DNA of 64,000 nt from Xiphophorus maculatus (taxonomy: Eukaryota; Chordata; Actinopteri; Cyprinodontiformes; Poeciliidae): assembly GCF_002775205.1 (NCBI RefSeq), contig NC_036454.1:8189882-8253881 (forward strand), written 5' to 3'. Of the stretch, positions 20,782 through 33,300 are shown piece by piece. The notes beneath the pieces are model-generated. The model saw nothing but the letters and a program-made list of their open reading frames with translations. It searched no databases and was not told where the DNA came from. How positions within the stretch are numbered: position 1 is the first letter of the stretch; every line of letters starts with the position of its first letter. The position numbers and the translations under genes are program-made.

Positions 20782-21519
20782 CAGACTGAAGTGAGATCTA
20801 CTGTTCAGGTGCTTTTCTAACATAATAAAGTATTTGCAGGTGTTCATGGAATTGCAGTTTTAAAATGTACAAATATTAAACATTAAAACATCAGGATTGA
20901 GGACACATAAAAATAAGTATTCTCATTAATTATTTCGTTTTATTGTCAGTACAGCATTTCTCAAATTCTGACCAACTCAAGTATGATTCTGCCACCACCA
21001 TGTTTCACTGTGATGCCAACCTAGAATGCCTCTTGAAAGCAAACAGGTTTAGAATTTAGGTGTTTCCACATCTGACAGTCCAGTAGACTTGGGTTTGATT
21101 AGGAACCAAAACTGCAACATTTGCTAAATTTTCAGCTGGTGCAGTTCACTTTCACACTGCACTGTGTCAAACCAACCAAACATTTAAATAAAACCTGTTC
21201 CAGCGCTCGCCTCTGGTGGCGCTGCACCAAGAAATACTAAAGGAAATGACATGAGAACCTTAGAAGAAGACTGAGAGTGCCACTTCCTTCTTCACGAAAG
21301 GTAAACAAAGGTGAAATGATGTCAAACTTTAGTAATTATAGGATTTTGCTTTTATTGCTGATAAAAGACCACAAGCCATTTCTCCCTCTAGTGATTTGGT
21401 GTGGTTGTATCTTCCCAGAATGCCTTGCGTTGTAGTCTACTTCCTGCTTTAGGAGCAGTCTCTGGCCCACTTGTGTCCACATATGCATTGGAACTGAGCC
21501 AGAGTTCATTTCAAGTGAA

Positions 21520-22316
21520 TACCGTATTTTCTGCACTATAAGGCGCACCACATTATAAGGCGCACCTTCAATGAATCGCCTATTTTAAAACTTTTTTCAT
21601 ATATAAGGCGCACCGCATTATAAGGCGCATAGAATAGATGCTACAGTAGAGGCTGGGATTACATTATGCATCCATTAGATGGAGCTGCACTAAAGGGAAT
21701 GTCAACAAAATAGTCAGATAGGTCAGTCAAACTTTATTAATAGATTACAAACCAGCGTTCAGACAACTCCGTTCATTCCCAAAATGAATAAGCAGCTGTT
21801 TTATTATTTTCCCCGAGGTAAAGTAAGTGACGTGGTATTTTCGTGACACAGTTTATCTTTTAATAACAGCAAGGTATAACATATAGTGGAGGGGAACTTT
21901 TCCTTGATTCAATAAACACGTAAAAAACAGTCTGATACTGTTACGGTAAATCAAACGTTAGTGCAATTACAATATATATCCACTTCCGCACCATTGATTT
22001 GTTCATGTTAAATTCTCTCGCTGCTGCTCTATTCCCGTGTTCTACTGCGTGACTGATCGCCTTGAGCTTAAACTCTGCTCAAGTAAGCGTGTCTCTTAAT
22101 AGGGGCCATTTTGGGGTCTTTACACAAAACCCAGTGTGCACCGCGCACTTCTTCTACGGGGGAAAATGAAGTCGGTGGCTGCTTACCGTAGTTGCGAGAC
22201 CTGTTGTGGCTCAATATTGGCCCATATATAAGGCGCACCGGATTATAAGGCGCATTCTCGGCTTTTGAGAAAATTGAAGGTTTTTAGGTGCGCCTTATAG
22301 TGTGGAAAATACTGTA
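21520..22316 (-). mobile_element. pogo/Tigger-like DNA transposon, internally deleted, TA flanked
   Basis: The ends are TACCGTATTTTCTGCACTAT and, inverted, TACAGTATTTTCCACACTAT, each followed by repeated ATAAGGCGCACC motifs. A TA lies at each end, as expected for Tc1/mariner-superfamily insertion. The flank after U2 shows the unoccupied site near GAACTAAGTTCTC. The minus strand keeps a piece of an N-terminal helix-turn-helix related to that in the element at 43869-44577, but no catalytic domain. Confidence 0.75.
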
Positions 22317-23226
22317 AGTTCTCTTTTTTGGTCCACATCAGACTTTCTTGGCAAACGAACTAGAGTTTGATTAAAGCGGATTAAACAGGTGTGAATGTTG
22401 TGACTCCAGCCATCAAGGACTGACTATAGAAGGTCGGTGAGAGAGCTTTTAATCCCTCAATTCTCTGCATTAACACAGTTTCAGTTTCAACAGGAAGAGT
22501 TTCACAGCATGAATGTGACACCAGGTTAATAAAACCTGCATCCTAAAACACACTCACCCTCTTTTTTCCCTCTAGTTGCTCATGAGAATGGCGCGAAACA
22601 AACTATTTTTCACTTTTGAAGTTTCAAACATGATGATTCAACTTAAGAAAAACAGCAACATATAAAGTTTATGATATCAATAATTAGTATTTAAAGCTAT
22701 CATGAGAAAATCTAAAAGATTCTTACTTAATAAATAATCAAAATAGTACAATCGGTACAAAGAAACCTTTGACACATAATAACCGGCATTCTGACAAAAT
22801 TCTTCTTGTGCATAAAAACTGTAATAGTTGTAAAAAACATTCAAACTACATAAGTTACTGGACGCCACCTGCATGGAAACAGTGTATTACAACTAGATCT
22901 TTAAGGCCCAACAAGGACATTTTTGGGCCAGTTGCTTTTCCAGTTGATACATGAAATCTGTGGTTTTCATGTGCATTGTATTGCCATCAAAGTACTACTT
23001 AAAAAGATTCAAGTCTCAAAGAGAAACAAGGTAGACAAATAAGATTTACTCTAGCTTTCACCACACCTTAAGATTTGGCAATCATCCAAAGCTGACGTAA
23101 TGCAGAGATTCAACTTTCCTCTCACTGAACGTCAGCAAAGAACACACCTCTTTCCCTCGAATTAGAGGTGTGTCTAGTTACCTTTGCAGCTGTTACTTTT
23201 TCTCTTACTAGCAGCTCTACAGGGCT

Positions 23227-23291
23227 CAGCCTGTTATCTTGCATTATTCAGTATAAAGAGCAGTGAGTTAGAGTTTGTTTAGTTAATCAGT
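23227..23291 (+). promoter_or_regulatory. U5 putative core promoter: TATA-like box and HNF1-like half site
   Basis: CAGTATAAAGAGC is at about 23250-23262 and GTTAATCAGT at 23282-23291. The region is nearly identical to the U3 and U6 promoters, although most of the U5 coding sequence is U4-like. Confidence 0.5.
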
Positions 23292-23354
23292 ATCTTTAAG
23301 GTAAAGCTCATAAAAATCAGGCTGTGTCTGGTTTTCTACAGTCACACAGCCACC

Positions 23355-26300
23355 ATGGAGCTGCGTCTCTCTGTCTGCGTCCTGCTGCTGCTTTGTGCAA
23401 CAAGAAGCTCAAATGGAGGGAAGATTTTGGTGTGGTACACTGAGGCCAGCCACTGGATCAACATGAAGCCGGTACTGGAGACACTGGTGGACAGAGGACA
23501 CCAGGTGACGGTCCTGGTCCCGAGCGCGTCGATGTTCATGAACAGCAGCGAACCGTCTCGCTTCCAGTACGAACATTTTAACGTCGACGTCTCAGTAAAA
23601 GATGTAAAAAAGGTTTTAGATGATCTTATCTACTTCTCCATGTATGAGATGGATTTTTTGAACCCCATTCAGATTTACATGAAATTTCCAGATTTAATGA
23701 AGAACAACATGAACATTTATTTTAAGTTTTTGGATGGTGTGGTGAAATCAGAAACCATCATGAAGAAGCTGAAGGAGGGAAACTACGATGTGTTATTTGC
23801 TGATCCGATCTACCCTGGCTATGACCTGACTGCCGATATTTTGGGAATTCCTCTTGTTCTTTCTTTGCGTTTTTCCTTGGCTCATCACTGGGAGAGGATG
23901 TGTGGTCAGCTTCCTGCTCCACCGTCCTTCGTCCCGGCTGCTATGAGCAAACTCACAGACAAGATGGATTTCTCAGAGAGACTGTTCAACGTCCTCTTCT
24001 ACGCTTTGCAGGATGTCGTAATAAGCCAGTTCATGCTAAAAAATATTGACAAATATTATTCTGAAGTCAAAGGTAAGAAACCCAGTTGTAATTCCAGACT
24101 ATTCGTTTTTTTAAAAAAGTGAAAACTTAAAAAATCTTTGCTTTTTGTTGTGTCTGCTGTATCAGGAACACCCACCAGTGCCTGTGAGTTGATGGGTAAA
24201 GCTGATATCTGGTTGATGAGAACCTACTGGGATTTTGATTTTCCTCGTCCACTCCTCCCCAACTTTAAATTTGTTGGAGGGATCCACTGCAAACCAGCTA
24301 AACCTTTACCAAAGGTATAGTTATAATCCACCAATTCAAATAATCAGCCAACAAAATTCTGAATTTAAAACCAACTAACTGGCTTAATGATCGAAAATAT
24401 TACTATTTTTCAGGAAATGGAAAAGTTTGTCCAGAGCTCTGGAGATGCTGGGATTGTTGTCTTCTCTTTAGGATCGATGGTTAAGAACCTCACCACAGAG
24501 AAAGCGAACATGATCGCCTCAGCGCTCGCTCAGCTTCCACAAAAGGTCAACAAGATCCAGATAAATGATCATGTGTTGAAGACTTGTAGAGTTTATTTAG
24601 CCAACTTTGAACTATGTAAGTCAGGGGTTTTCAAAGTGATGGAGAGTTGATGTTCCATTCATACATGTTTCACTGATGTCATGGGGTTTACCTGCTTTAG
24701 CTATTCGTAGCACCTCATGATGATTCAGCTGCCTTGCCATTTAGTGTTAAGAGTGTGACCTGGTTACTGCTGTGATCGCAGTTCATTTAGCGTCCGGTCA
24801 AAAAGTTCCCAAGGTTTGTCAGACCACATCGTCAGTGGAACATCTGCAGATCCAACCCAAACCTAAACAATCAACTTCAAACTTCCTTTCATTTTGCTTA
24901 GCCCAGACTCTTTCTCCTTACTGATCACAGCTTTAGGTCCTAAAGATCTATACATTTTGTCTCTTCAAACCATAGGCTTGGTGAAGTTGGCTAAATGATT
25001 GCATTGAATTGTTCTGGTTTATTGTTTCCCCTCAAATGGCTCCCACTGAAGAGCTCTGGCGCCCTCCAGAGGCAGAATGCCCCACTTCTAAAAGCTCTGA
25101 TGTAGGTTATCCCAGACATCAAGATTTGTTGTGTTGCTGGCATCAAAAGTCAGAGAAGGGAAGTCTGGGTCAGCAGCAAGTGGCACATAGGCTGCAGAGC
25201 AATGTGTATCCAGTACACACTGAGGGAGGGGAGACAGAAGCTACCATGTTGAAACGGCCAGAGATCATTTATCCTGAGATGCATTTCCAACAAATACAAC
25301 CAACAGTGTCTTGAGTACTCACAAAGACACAAAAAAATACCTGCAAATATTAAAATAGAGATAAGAATCACCTTTTTTTTAAAAACTGAAAAATATTGTA
25401 TCAACATAATTAAAAAAGTTATTCATAAAAGAAAATGTTGTCTTAAATTAAAATAACCGAACAGACAAAAGCATTTCGTCTTCTTACAATGATTAACATT
25501 TTGGCAGTTAATGTTATGGCATGCTCAGACCTAGAACTACATTATTCCTGGCAGACCTGCAAATAGTGCCCTCTACTGATAAAAAGTTGCATGTACACAA
25601 TATAAAAGAAACAAAACAGCTAAGAATACTTCTGATTAGTGATACTGTTTTAAAGAACTTTTCCTGTAGCCATTGCTCAACCCTCTACAAAAAACCTGTT
25701 TGACCATTTTTAGGTGCTGTGGAGATACAGTGGCCAGAAACCCCAGACTCTGGGTTCAAACACCAGAATATACGACTGGATCCCACAGAACGACCTGCTG
25801 GGTGGGTAAATAATAGCATTCACAACACTGTAGAATAATTTATGCTAAAATAAAAAGAAATGAGATACAGGAGAAACTACACTGCAAGTCCAGTTGTGAC
25901 ACTGCTACCTTGATTAATTTCCAAATGGTCCAACTGAAAACATTTTTTCATAAGATAATAAATTATGGAATATTAATTATTTTTGATTAATAGAAGTACG
26001 TCAGACAAAGATGCAAATATGTGTAGTTACTGTAATTTATTAAATCTGATTTATAGAATCCTAACTTGTTTTTTGTTTGATTTGATACAGCACAGTTTTC
26101 AAGATAATTAATAATGAATATTTGACAACGTTGTTTTCAGGTCACCCTAAAACAAAAGTTTTCATCACTCATGGTGGGGCAAACGGGATCTATGAGGCCA
26201 TCTACCACGGCGTTCCCATGGTGGGAATCCCCATGTTTGCTGACCAGCCAGACAACATGGTGCACATGGAGGCCAAAGGAGCTGCAGTTAGTGTTAAATT

Positions 26301-27480
26301 TAACTTTATGACAACTGAGAGCCTCAGAGATGCCCTGAACATGGTCATCAACAACAAATCGTAAGTCATTTTCTTTCCTTATGTGGCAACACTCAGGTTG
26401 ATGGTAACAAAACACGCTTTATTTATCCTTACTGGCTAGAATGACCATGGAGTCATGATGTAAAGCACAAGCAAAACCCAACATTTTGGCCTTCTGGTTC
26501 AGGCAGTAGAGATGTGTGACTCTACATTAGTATCAATCCAAAACCTAGTAAATAACAGGGGCACTATTACTGATAAATGTTTTTTAGGATTTAAGTTTGG
26601 AATATTATCAAACATTTGTTTTACCCGTTGAATTAATTTGTTAAAAAGTAGGACAGAATTGGGACAAAATTGTAACAAATGTTTTGTAGGCATCTTCTTG
26701 TCGATAAAATACTTTAATATATTGACATGATGAATATACAACAGAAGAACAATTAGTGATGATTTAATCTTAAAACAAAGTGCAAATTAAAAGAAAATCG
26801 TTTGTGAAGTAGATATGAGAAACTAATATATAAAAACTAAATTAAATTTCAAGAGGAAACACGAAATTAAAATATCAATCCTATACTGATCAATACTAAC
26901 TTGGCATTTATCTTATCAATATTTTTGATCAATCAGTCCACCTCCATCAGAAAGATAATTCAAATAAATACTTCTTATCATTTTGAGGCAAAATTTTCAC
27001 TTTCTGAGACTTTTGATAAAGAAGAAAAATTCTTTAATGAAAAACTGAAGATGTAACATAAAGTTTGTGGGTTTTTTGGTAAATAAACCACAAAAAACAA
27101 AAATCATTTACACAAATGCTAACTTGGAAGCAACCATTCATTAAACTTAGTAAAATATCCCAAGCTCTTTAATTTTTTTTTCCTCATCCATCAACAGCTA
27201 CAAAGAAAATGCGATGCGACTGTCCAGAATCCACCATGACAGACCCATGAGTCCTCGGGACGAGGCCGTGTTCTGGATCGAGTTTACCATGAGAAACAAA
27301 GGAGCCAAACACCTGAGGGTCCAGGCCCACGAACTCACCTGGTACCAGTACCACAGCCTGGACGTCCTAGCCTTCCTCCTCATTATAGATCTGCTCCTCA
27401 TCTTCATCCTCTACAAGAGCTGCAGCTTCTGTTTCAAGAGATGCTGCAGCAGAAAACAGACAAAGAGAAAAGCTGAGTAA
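23355..27480 (+). CDS. ugt2: U5: UDP-glucuronosyltransferase, UGT2 type, mosaic copy
   Basis: Exons are 23355-24072, 24166-24314, 24414-24545, 25714-25801, 26141-26360 and 27198-27480; 529 residues. The first ~78 residues follow U3/U6 ([16 protein letters not shown]), then the sequence becomes U4-like ([23 protein letters not shown]). Intron 1 and exon 2 match U2 (GTAAGAAACCCA start, [11 protein letters not shown]). Exons 3-6 and introns 3-5 follow U4. His33, Asp150 and the signature (THGGANG, YHGVP, FADQPDN) are present, so the mosaic should be catalytically competent by motif. Residues 84-88 read VKKVL, unique to this copy. AATAAA is at 27523-27528. Confidence 0.92.
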
Positions 27481-28211
27481 CAGACTGAAGTGAGATCTAC
27501 TGTTCAGGTGCTTTTCTAAAATAATAAAGTATTTGCAGGTGTTCATGGAATTGCAGTTTTAAATTGTACAAATATTAAACATTAAAACATCAGGATTGAG
27601 GACACATAAAAATAAGTATTCTCATTAATTCTTTCGTTTTATTCTCAATACAGCATTTCTCAAATTCTGACCAACTCAAGTATGATTCTGCCACCACCAT
27701 GTTTCACTGTGATGCCAACCTAGAATGCCACTTGAAAGCAAACAGGTTTAGATTTTAGGTGTTTCCACATCTGACAGTCCAGTAGACTTGGGTTTGATTA
27801 GGAACCAAAACTGCAACATTTGTTAAATTTTCAGCTGGTGCAGTTCACTTTCACACTGCACTGTGTCAAACCAACCAAACATTTAAATAAAACCTGTTCC
27901 AGCGCTCGCCTCTGGTGGCGCTGCACCAAGAAATACTAAAGGAAATGACATGAGAACCTTAGAAGAAGACTGAGAGTGCCACTTCCTTCTTCACGAAAGG
28001 TAAACAAAGGTGAAATGATGTCAAACTTTAGTAATTATAGGATTTTGCTTTTATTGCTGATAAAAGACCACAAATCCCTCTAGTGATTTGGTGTGGTTGT
28101 ATCTTCCCAGAATGCCTTGCGTTGTAGTCTACTTCCTGCTTTAGGAGCAGTCTCTGGCCCACTTGTGTCCACATATGCATTGGAACTGAGCCAGAGTTCA
28201 TTTCAAGTGAA

Positions 28212-29306
28212 TACCGTATTTTCTGCACTATAAGGCGCACCACATTATAAGGCGCACCTTCAATGAATCGCCTATTTTAAAACTTTTTTCATATATAAGG
28301 CGCACTGCATTATAAGGCGCATAGAATAGATGCTACAGTAGAGGCTGGGATTACATTATGCATCCATTAGATGGAGCTGCACTAAAGGGAATGTCAACAA
28401 AATAGTCAGATAGGTCAGTCAAACTTTATTAATAGATTACAAACCAGCGTTCAGACAACTCCGTTCATTCCCAAAATGAATAAGCAGCTGTTTTATTATT
28501 TTCCCCGAGGTAAAGTAAGTGACGTGGTATTTTCGTGACACAGTTTATCTTTTAATAACAGCAAGGTATAACATATAGTGGAGGGGAACTTTTCCTTGAT
28601 TCAATAAACACGTAAAAAACAGTCTGATACTGTTACGGTAAATCAAACGTTAGTGCAATTACAATATATATCCACTTCCGCACCATTGATTTGTTCATGT
28701 TAAATTCTCTCGCTGCTGCTCTATTCCCGTGTTCTACTGCGTGACTGATCGCCTTGAGCTTAAACTCTGCTCAAGTAAGCGTGTCTCTTAATAGGAGCCA
28801 TTTTGGGGTCTTTACACAAAACCCAGTGTGCACCGCGCACTTCTTCTATGGGGGAAAATGAAGTCGGTGGCTGCTTACCGTAGTTGCGAGACCTGTTGCG
28901 AGACCCCCTCCCACACATATCATAACCTCGCAGTCACACATACATATCCCCCACCCCCACACAGCCACACTGTTCTGCACTTTGCACTGTCACATTATCT
29001 GTACTTTGCCATAATTGGACCTGCTGCTACTTCTTTGGTGTGGTTGAGTGCCTTTAGTTAATTTAGTTGTATATATTGTTATTATTATTATTGTGTGTTT
29101 GCTTATTTATACTGTATATATTTGACCTTTTGCACGGGAGCTGCAATGGAAATTTCGTTGAATTCTGTTCAATGACAATAAATGCTATCTATGTTGTGGC
29201 TCAATATTGGCCCATATATAAGGCGCACCGGATTATAAGGCGCATTCTCGGCTTTTGAGAAAATTGAAGGTTTTTAGGTGCGCCTTATAGTGTGGAAAAT
29301 ACTGTA
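28212..29306 (-). mobile_element. pogo/Tigger-like element, orthologous insertion, with nested LINE 3' end
   Basis: Same ends, orientation and insertion point as 21520-22316, with TA at 28212-28213 and 29305-29306. It therefore entered before flank B duplicated from U4 to U5. It differs by a nested insertion of about 293 bases. Confidence 0.75.
28899..29191 (+). mobile_element. 5'-truncated LINE 3' end nested in the pogo-like element
   Basis: The insert is bounded by TGTTG at 28894-28898 and 29192-29196, a possible 5-bp duplication. Its right end GAAATTTCGTTGAATTC, then CAATGACAATAAATG and a CTAT tail, resembles the 3' ends of fish non-LTR elements and their dependent SINEs. The corresponding point in the U4 flank (about 22200) is uninterrupted, so this is younger than that duplication. 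Confidence 0.6.
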
Positions 29307-30216
29307 AGTTCTCTTTTTTGGTCCACATCAGACTTTCTTGGCAAACGAACTAGAGTTTGATTAAAGCGGATTAAACAGGTGTGAATGTTGTGACTCCAGC
29401 CATCAAGGACTGACTATAGAAGGTCGGTGAGAGAGCTTTTAATCCCTCAATTCTCTGCATTAACACAGTTTCAGTTTCAACAGGAAGAGTTTCACAGCAT
29501 GAATGTGACACCAGGTTAATAAAACCTGCATCCTAAAACACACTCACCCTCTTTTTTCCCTCTAGTTGCTCATGAGAATGGCGCGAAACAAACTATTTTT
29601 CACTTTTGAAGTTTCAAACATGATGATTCAACTTAAGAAAAACAGCAACATATAAAGTTTATGATATCAATAATTAGTATTTAAAGCTATCATGAGAAAA
29701 TCTAAAAGATTCTTACTTAATAAATAATCAAAATAATACAATCGGTACAAAGAAACCTTTGACACATAATAACCGGCATTCTGACAAAATTCTTCTTGTG
29801 CATAAAAACTGTGATAGTTGTAAAAAACATTCAAACTACATAAGTTACTGGACGCCACCTGCATGGAAACAGTGTATTACAACTAGATCTTTAAGGCCCA
29901 ACAAGGACATTTTTGGGCCAGTTGCTTTTCCAGTTGATACATGAAATCTGTGGTTTTGATGTGCATTGTATTGCCATCAAAGTACTACTTAAAAAGATTC
30001 AAGTCTCAAAGAGAAACAAGGTAGACAAATAAGATTTACTCTAGCTTTCACCACACCTTAAGATTTGGCAATCATCCAAAGCTGACGTAATGCAGAGATT
30101 CAACTTTCCTCTCACTGAACGTCAGCAAAGAACACACCTCTTTCCCTCGAATTAGAGGTGTGTCTAGTTACCTTTGCAGCTGTTACTTTTTCTCTTACTA
30201 GCAGCTCTACAGGGCT

Positions 30217-30281
30217 CAGCCTGTTATCTTGCATTATTCAGTATAAAGAGCAGTGAGTTAGAGTTTGTTTAGTTAATCAGT
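30217..30281 (+). promoter_or_regulatory. U6 putative core promoter: TATA-like box and HNF1-like half site
   Basis: CAGTATAAAGAGC is at about 30239-30251 and GTTAATCAGT at 30272-30281, the same arrangement as U3 and U5. Confidence 0.5.
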
Positions 30282-30344
30282 ATCTTTAAGGTAAAGCTCG
30301 TAAAAATCAGGCTGTGTCTGGTTTTCTACAGTCACACAGCCACC

Positions 30345-33300
30345 ATGGAGCTGCGTCTCTCTGTCTGCGTCCTGCTGCTGCTTTGTGCAACAAGAAGCTC
30401 AAATGGAGGGAAGATTTTGGTGTGGTACACTGAGGCCAGTCACTGGATCAACATGAAGCCGGTACTGGAAACTCTGGTGGACAGAGGACACCAGGTGACG
30501 GTCCTGATCCCGAGCGCGTCGATGTTCATGAACAGCAGCGAACCGTCTCGCTTCCAGTACGAACCTTTTAACGTCGACGTCACAGTAAAAGATTTAGAAA
30601 ACCTTTTTGAAGATGTTATTCAATTCTCCTTGTATGAGATGGATTTCATGAGCCCCTATGAGATTTCTGTAAAATTTTTTGATTTAATGAAGAATAACAT
30701 AAATGTTTCTTTAAAGTTTTTGGATGGCGTTGTGAAATCAGAAACCATCATGAAGAAGCTGAAGGAGGGAAACTACGATGTGTTATTTGCTGATCCGATC
30801 TACCCTGGCTATGACCTGACTGCCGATATTTTGGGCATTCCTCTCGTTCTTTCTTTGCGTTTCACCATTGCTCATATTCTTGAGAGGATGTGTGGTCAGC
30901 TTCCTGCTCCTCCTTCCTTCGTCCCCGCTGCTATGAGCAAACTCACAGACAAGATGGATTTCTCAGAGAGACTCTCCAATGTCCTCTTCTACACTTCGCA
31001 GGATATTTTAATAGGACAGTTCATGTGGAAACCGATTGACGAATATTACTCTGAAATCAAAGGTAAGCAATCAAAGGTCAAAGTTAGGATTCTAAGTTTC
31101 CAAAATTAACATGAAAACTTTCAAAACTTTTGCTTTTTGTTACTGTATCAGGAACACCCACAAGTTCCTGCGAGCTCGTGGGTAAGGCGGATATCTGGCT
31201 GCTGAGAACCTACTGGGATTTTGATTTTCCTCGTCCACTCCTCCCCAACTTTAAATTTGTTGGAGGGATCCACTGCAGACCAGCTAAACCTTTACCAGAG
31301 GTGGGGTTATAATCCACCAATTCAAAAGTTGCTTAAAGGCCTGAACTAAACAAATAACCAGCCAACAGAATACAGAATTTAAAACCAACTAACTGGCTCA
31401 ATGACTGAAAATATTACTTTTTTTTGCAGGAACTGGAAAAGTTTGTCCAGAGCTCTGGAGATGCTGGTATTGTTGTCTTCTCTTTAGGATCGATGGTCAA
31501 GAATGTATCCACGGAAAAGGCAAACCTGATCGCCTCGGCGCTCGCTCAGCTTCCACAAAAGGTCAAGAAAATTCAGAAAAAAGATTGTGTTTAAAGCCTT
31601 GTAGAGTTTATTTAACCAACTTTCAACCATGTATGCTACCCCAAACATTAAGTTTTGTATGACTCACTCGTTCTGTGTTAAAAACATGAACAAAGCATCA
31701 AACCACACGACTGAACAACAATTTTTTGACCATTTTTAGGTGCTGTGGAGATACAGTGGCCAGAAACCCCAGACTCTGGGTTCAAACACCAGAATATACA
31801 ACTGGATCCCACAAAACGACCTGCTGGGTGGGTAAATAAGAGAGTCCATCAGATTTTAGCATCATTTATGTTAAAATAAAAACCATGCTAAATGAGATAT
31901 ACAGAAACACAGCACTGCAACGACAATTGTGACTCTGCTAACTTTACTTTTGTTCAAAATGTTCAACTGAGAATTTGGCCTTAGCTTTTAATGACACACA
32001 AATATATATCTGTATAGCTATGATGGATAAGACTCATTACTTTGATGCATGCATGTAGCTAACAAGAAATATAAATAAATGTAGATAAGCAGTTATTCAA
32101 AAAAAATTTTATACAAGCCTAGCAAGAACTTAGTTTGAGGCGATCCACCATAATTTTCATGAAAACTACTAATGTTTGATTATCTCGGTTTCTATCAGGT
32201 CATCCTAAAACCAGAGTTTTCATCACTCATGGTGGGGCAAACGGGATCTATGAGGCCATCTACCACGCCGTTCCCATGGTGGGAATCCCCATGTTTGGTG
32301 ACCAACCAGACAACATGGTGCACATAGAGGCCAAAGGAGCTGCAGTTAGTGTTAAATTTAACTTTATGACAACTGAGAGCCTCAGAGATGCCATAAACAT
32401 GGTCATCAACAACAAATCGTAAGTCGTTTTCTTTCCTTATGTGAAAGTTACAAATTTTTATATATATTTTCAATGTATCAAATCAAACATGCATCAACAC
32501 ACAACAGTCAAAGGACGTATATCATCAATCAGGACTAAGTTTTGAATCCTGAACTCAATTTTTAAAGGAAATTTGACCAAAAGAGTTTTATGTACTCAGT
32601 CCGTTTAGTCCAGATTTTGGGGGGATTCTGATGGAGAATGACAACTTTTCAATGACATACAGTATATGTTGTGTATAATGTTTGTCACTGGATAAATCAG
32701 TAGTAGGAGAATCCAATTTAAATCATTTTCTAGAGATAGCTTTCTTATTTGCAACAAGCAACATATTCTATATTTTTTATCTGTATCATTCTAGTTAGAC
32801 ATACATCACCCCAGTACATTGTTTCACATTTGAAGGAAATTTTAGCTCCAAGTATATTATTAAAGTGTTCACACTGGTTGATTATAACCTGACAGCCCCA
32901 GAAGATATGAAAGTAACTGGCAGCAACATGCATATCCTCTACCTTGATGGCATTTTTGTATGGGAGTGATAAAGTATCTTTGTGTCAGACCCTGTTGTTG
33001 TCAATTGTAGTTGGCATATTTTGATCCAGCTCTCCTTTGAGATACTCGTATTTCCCACCTTTTCTTTATACTTTCAGAGCTGTCATGTTTACTTTCCATG
33101 GATCCTTGTGTAACCTGGAAATGTTATAGTTGTATAGTTTAGACTTGTTAGTGGTAGGAATACATGTAAAAAGCCCAAATTCTTCTTTTCAAAGATTACT
33201 TTCAGGTGTCTAACCTGCAAATATCTGTAAAAGTCATTCTGAGCTAAAGCATGTTTATTCTGAAGGATCTCACAACTCGAAAAAGCCCCTTGTGAATGAA

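Larger units (their letters stand above)
20782..23354. other. flank B, second copy (U4-U5 intergenic)
   Basis: It is collinear with the flank after U2 but lacks the hAT insertion and has a pogo-like element (21520-22316) instead. No gene was seen. The U5 promoter block is at the right end. Confidence 0.8.
27481..30344. other. flank B, third copy (U5-U6 intergenic)
   Basis: Nearly identical to the flank after U4, including the pogo-like element at the same site. The element here is larger because a second element sits inside it (28899-29191). No gene was seen. Confidence 0.8.
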
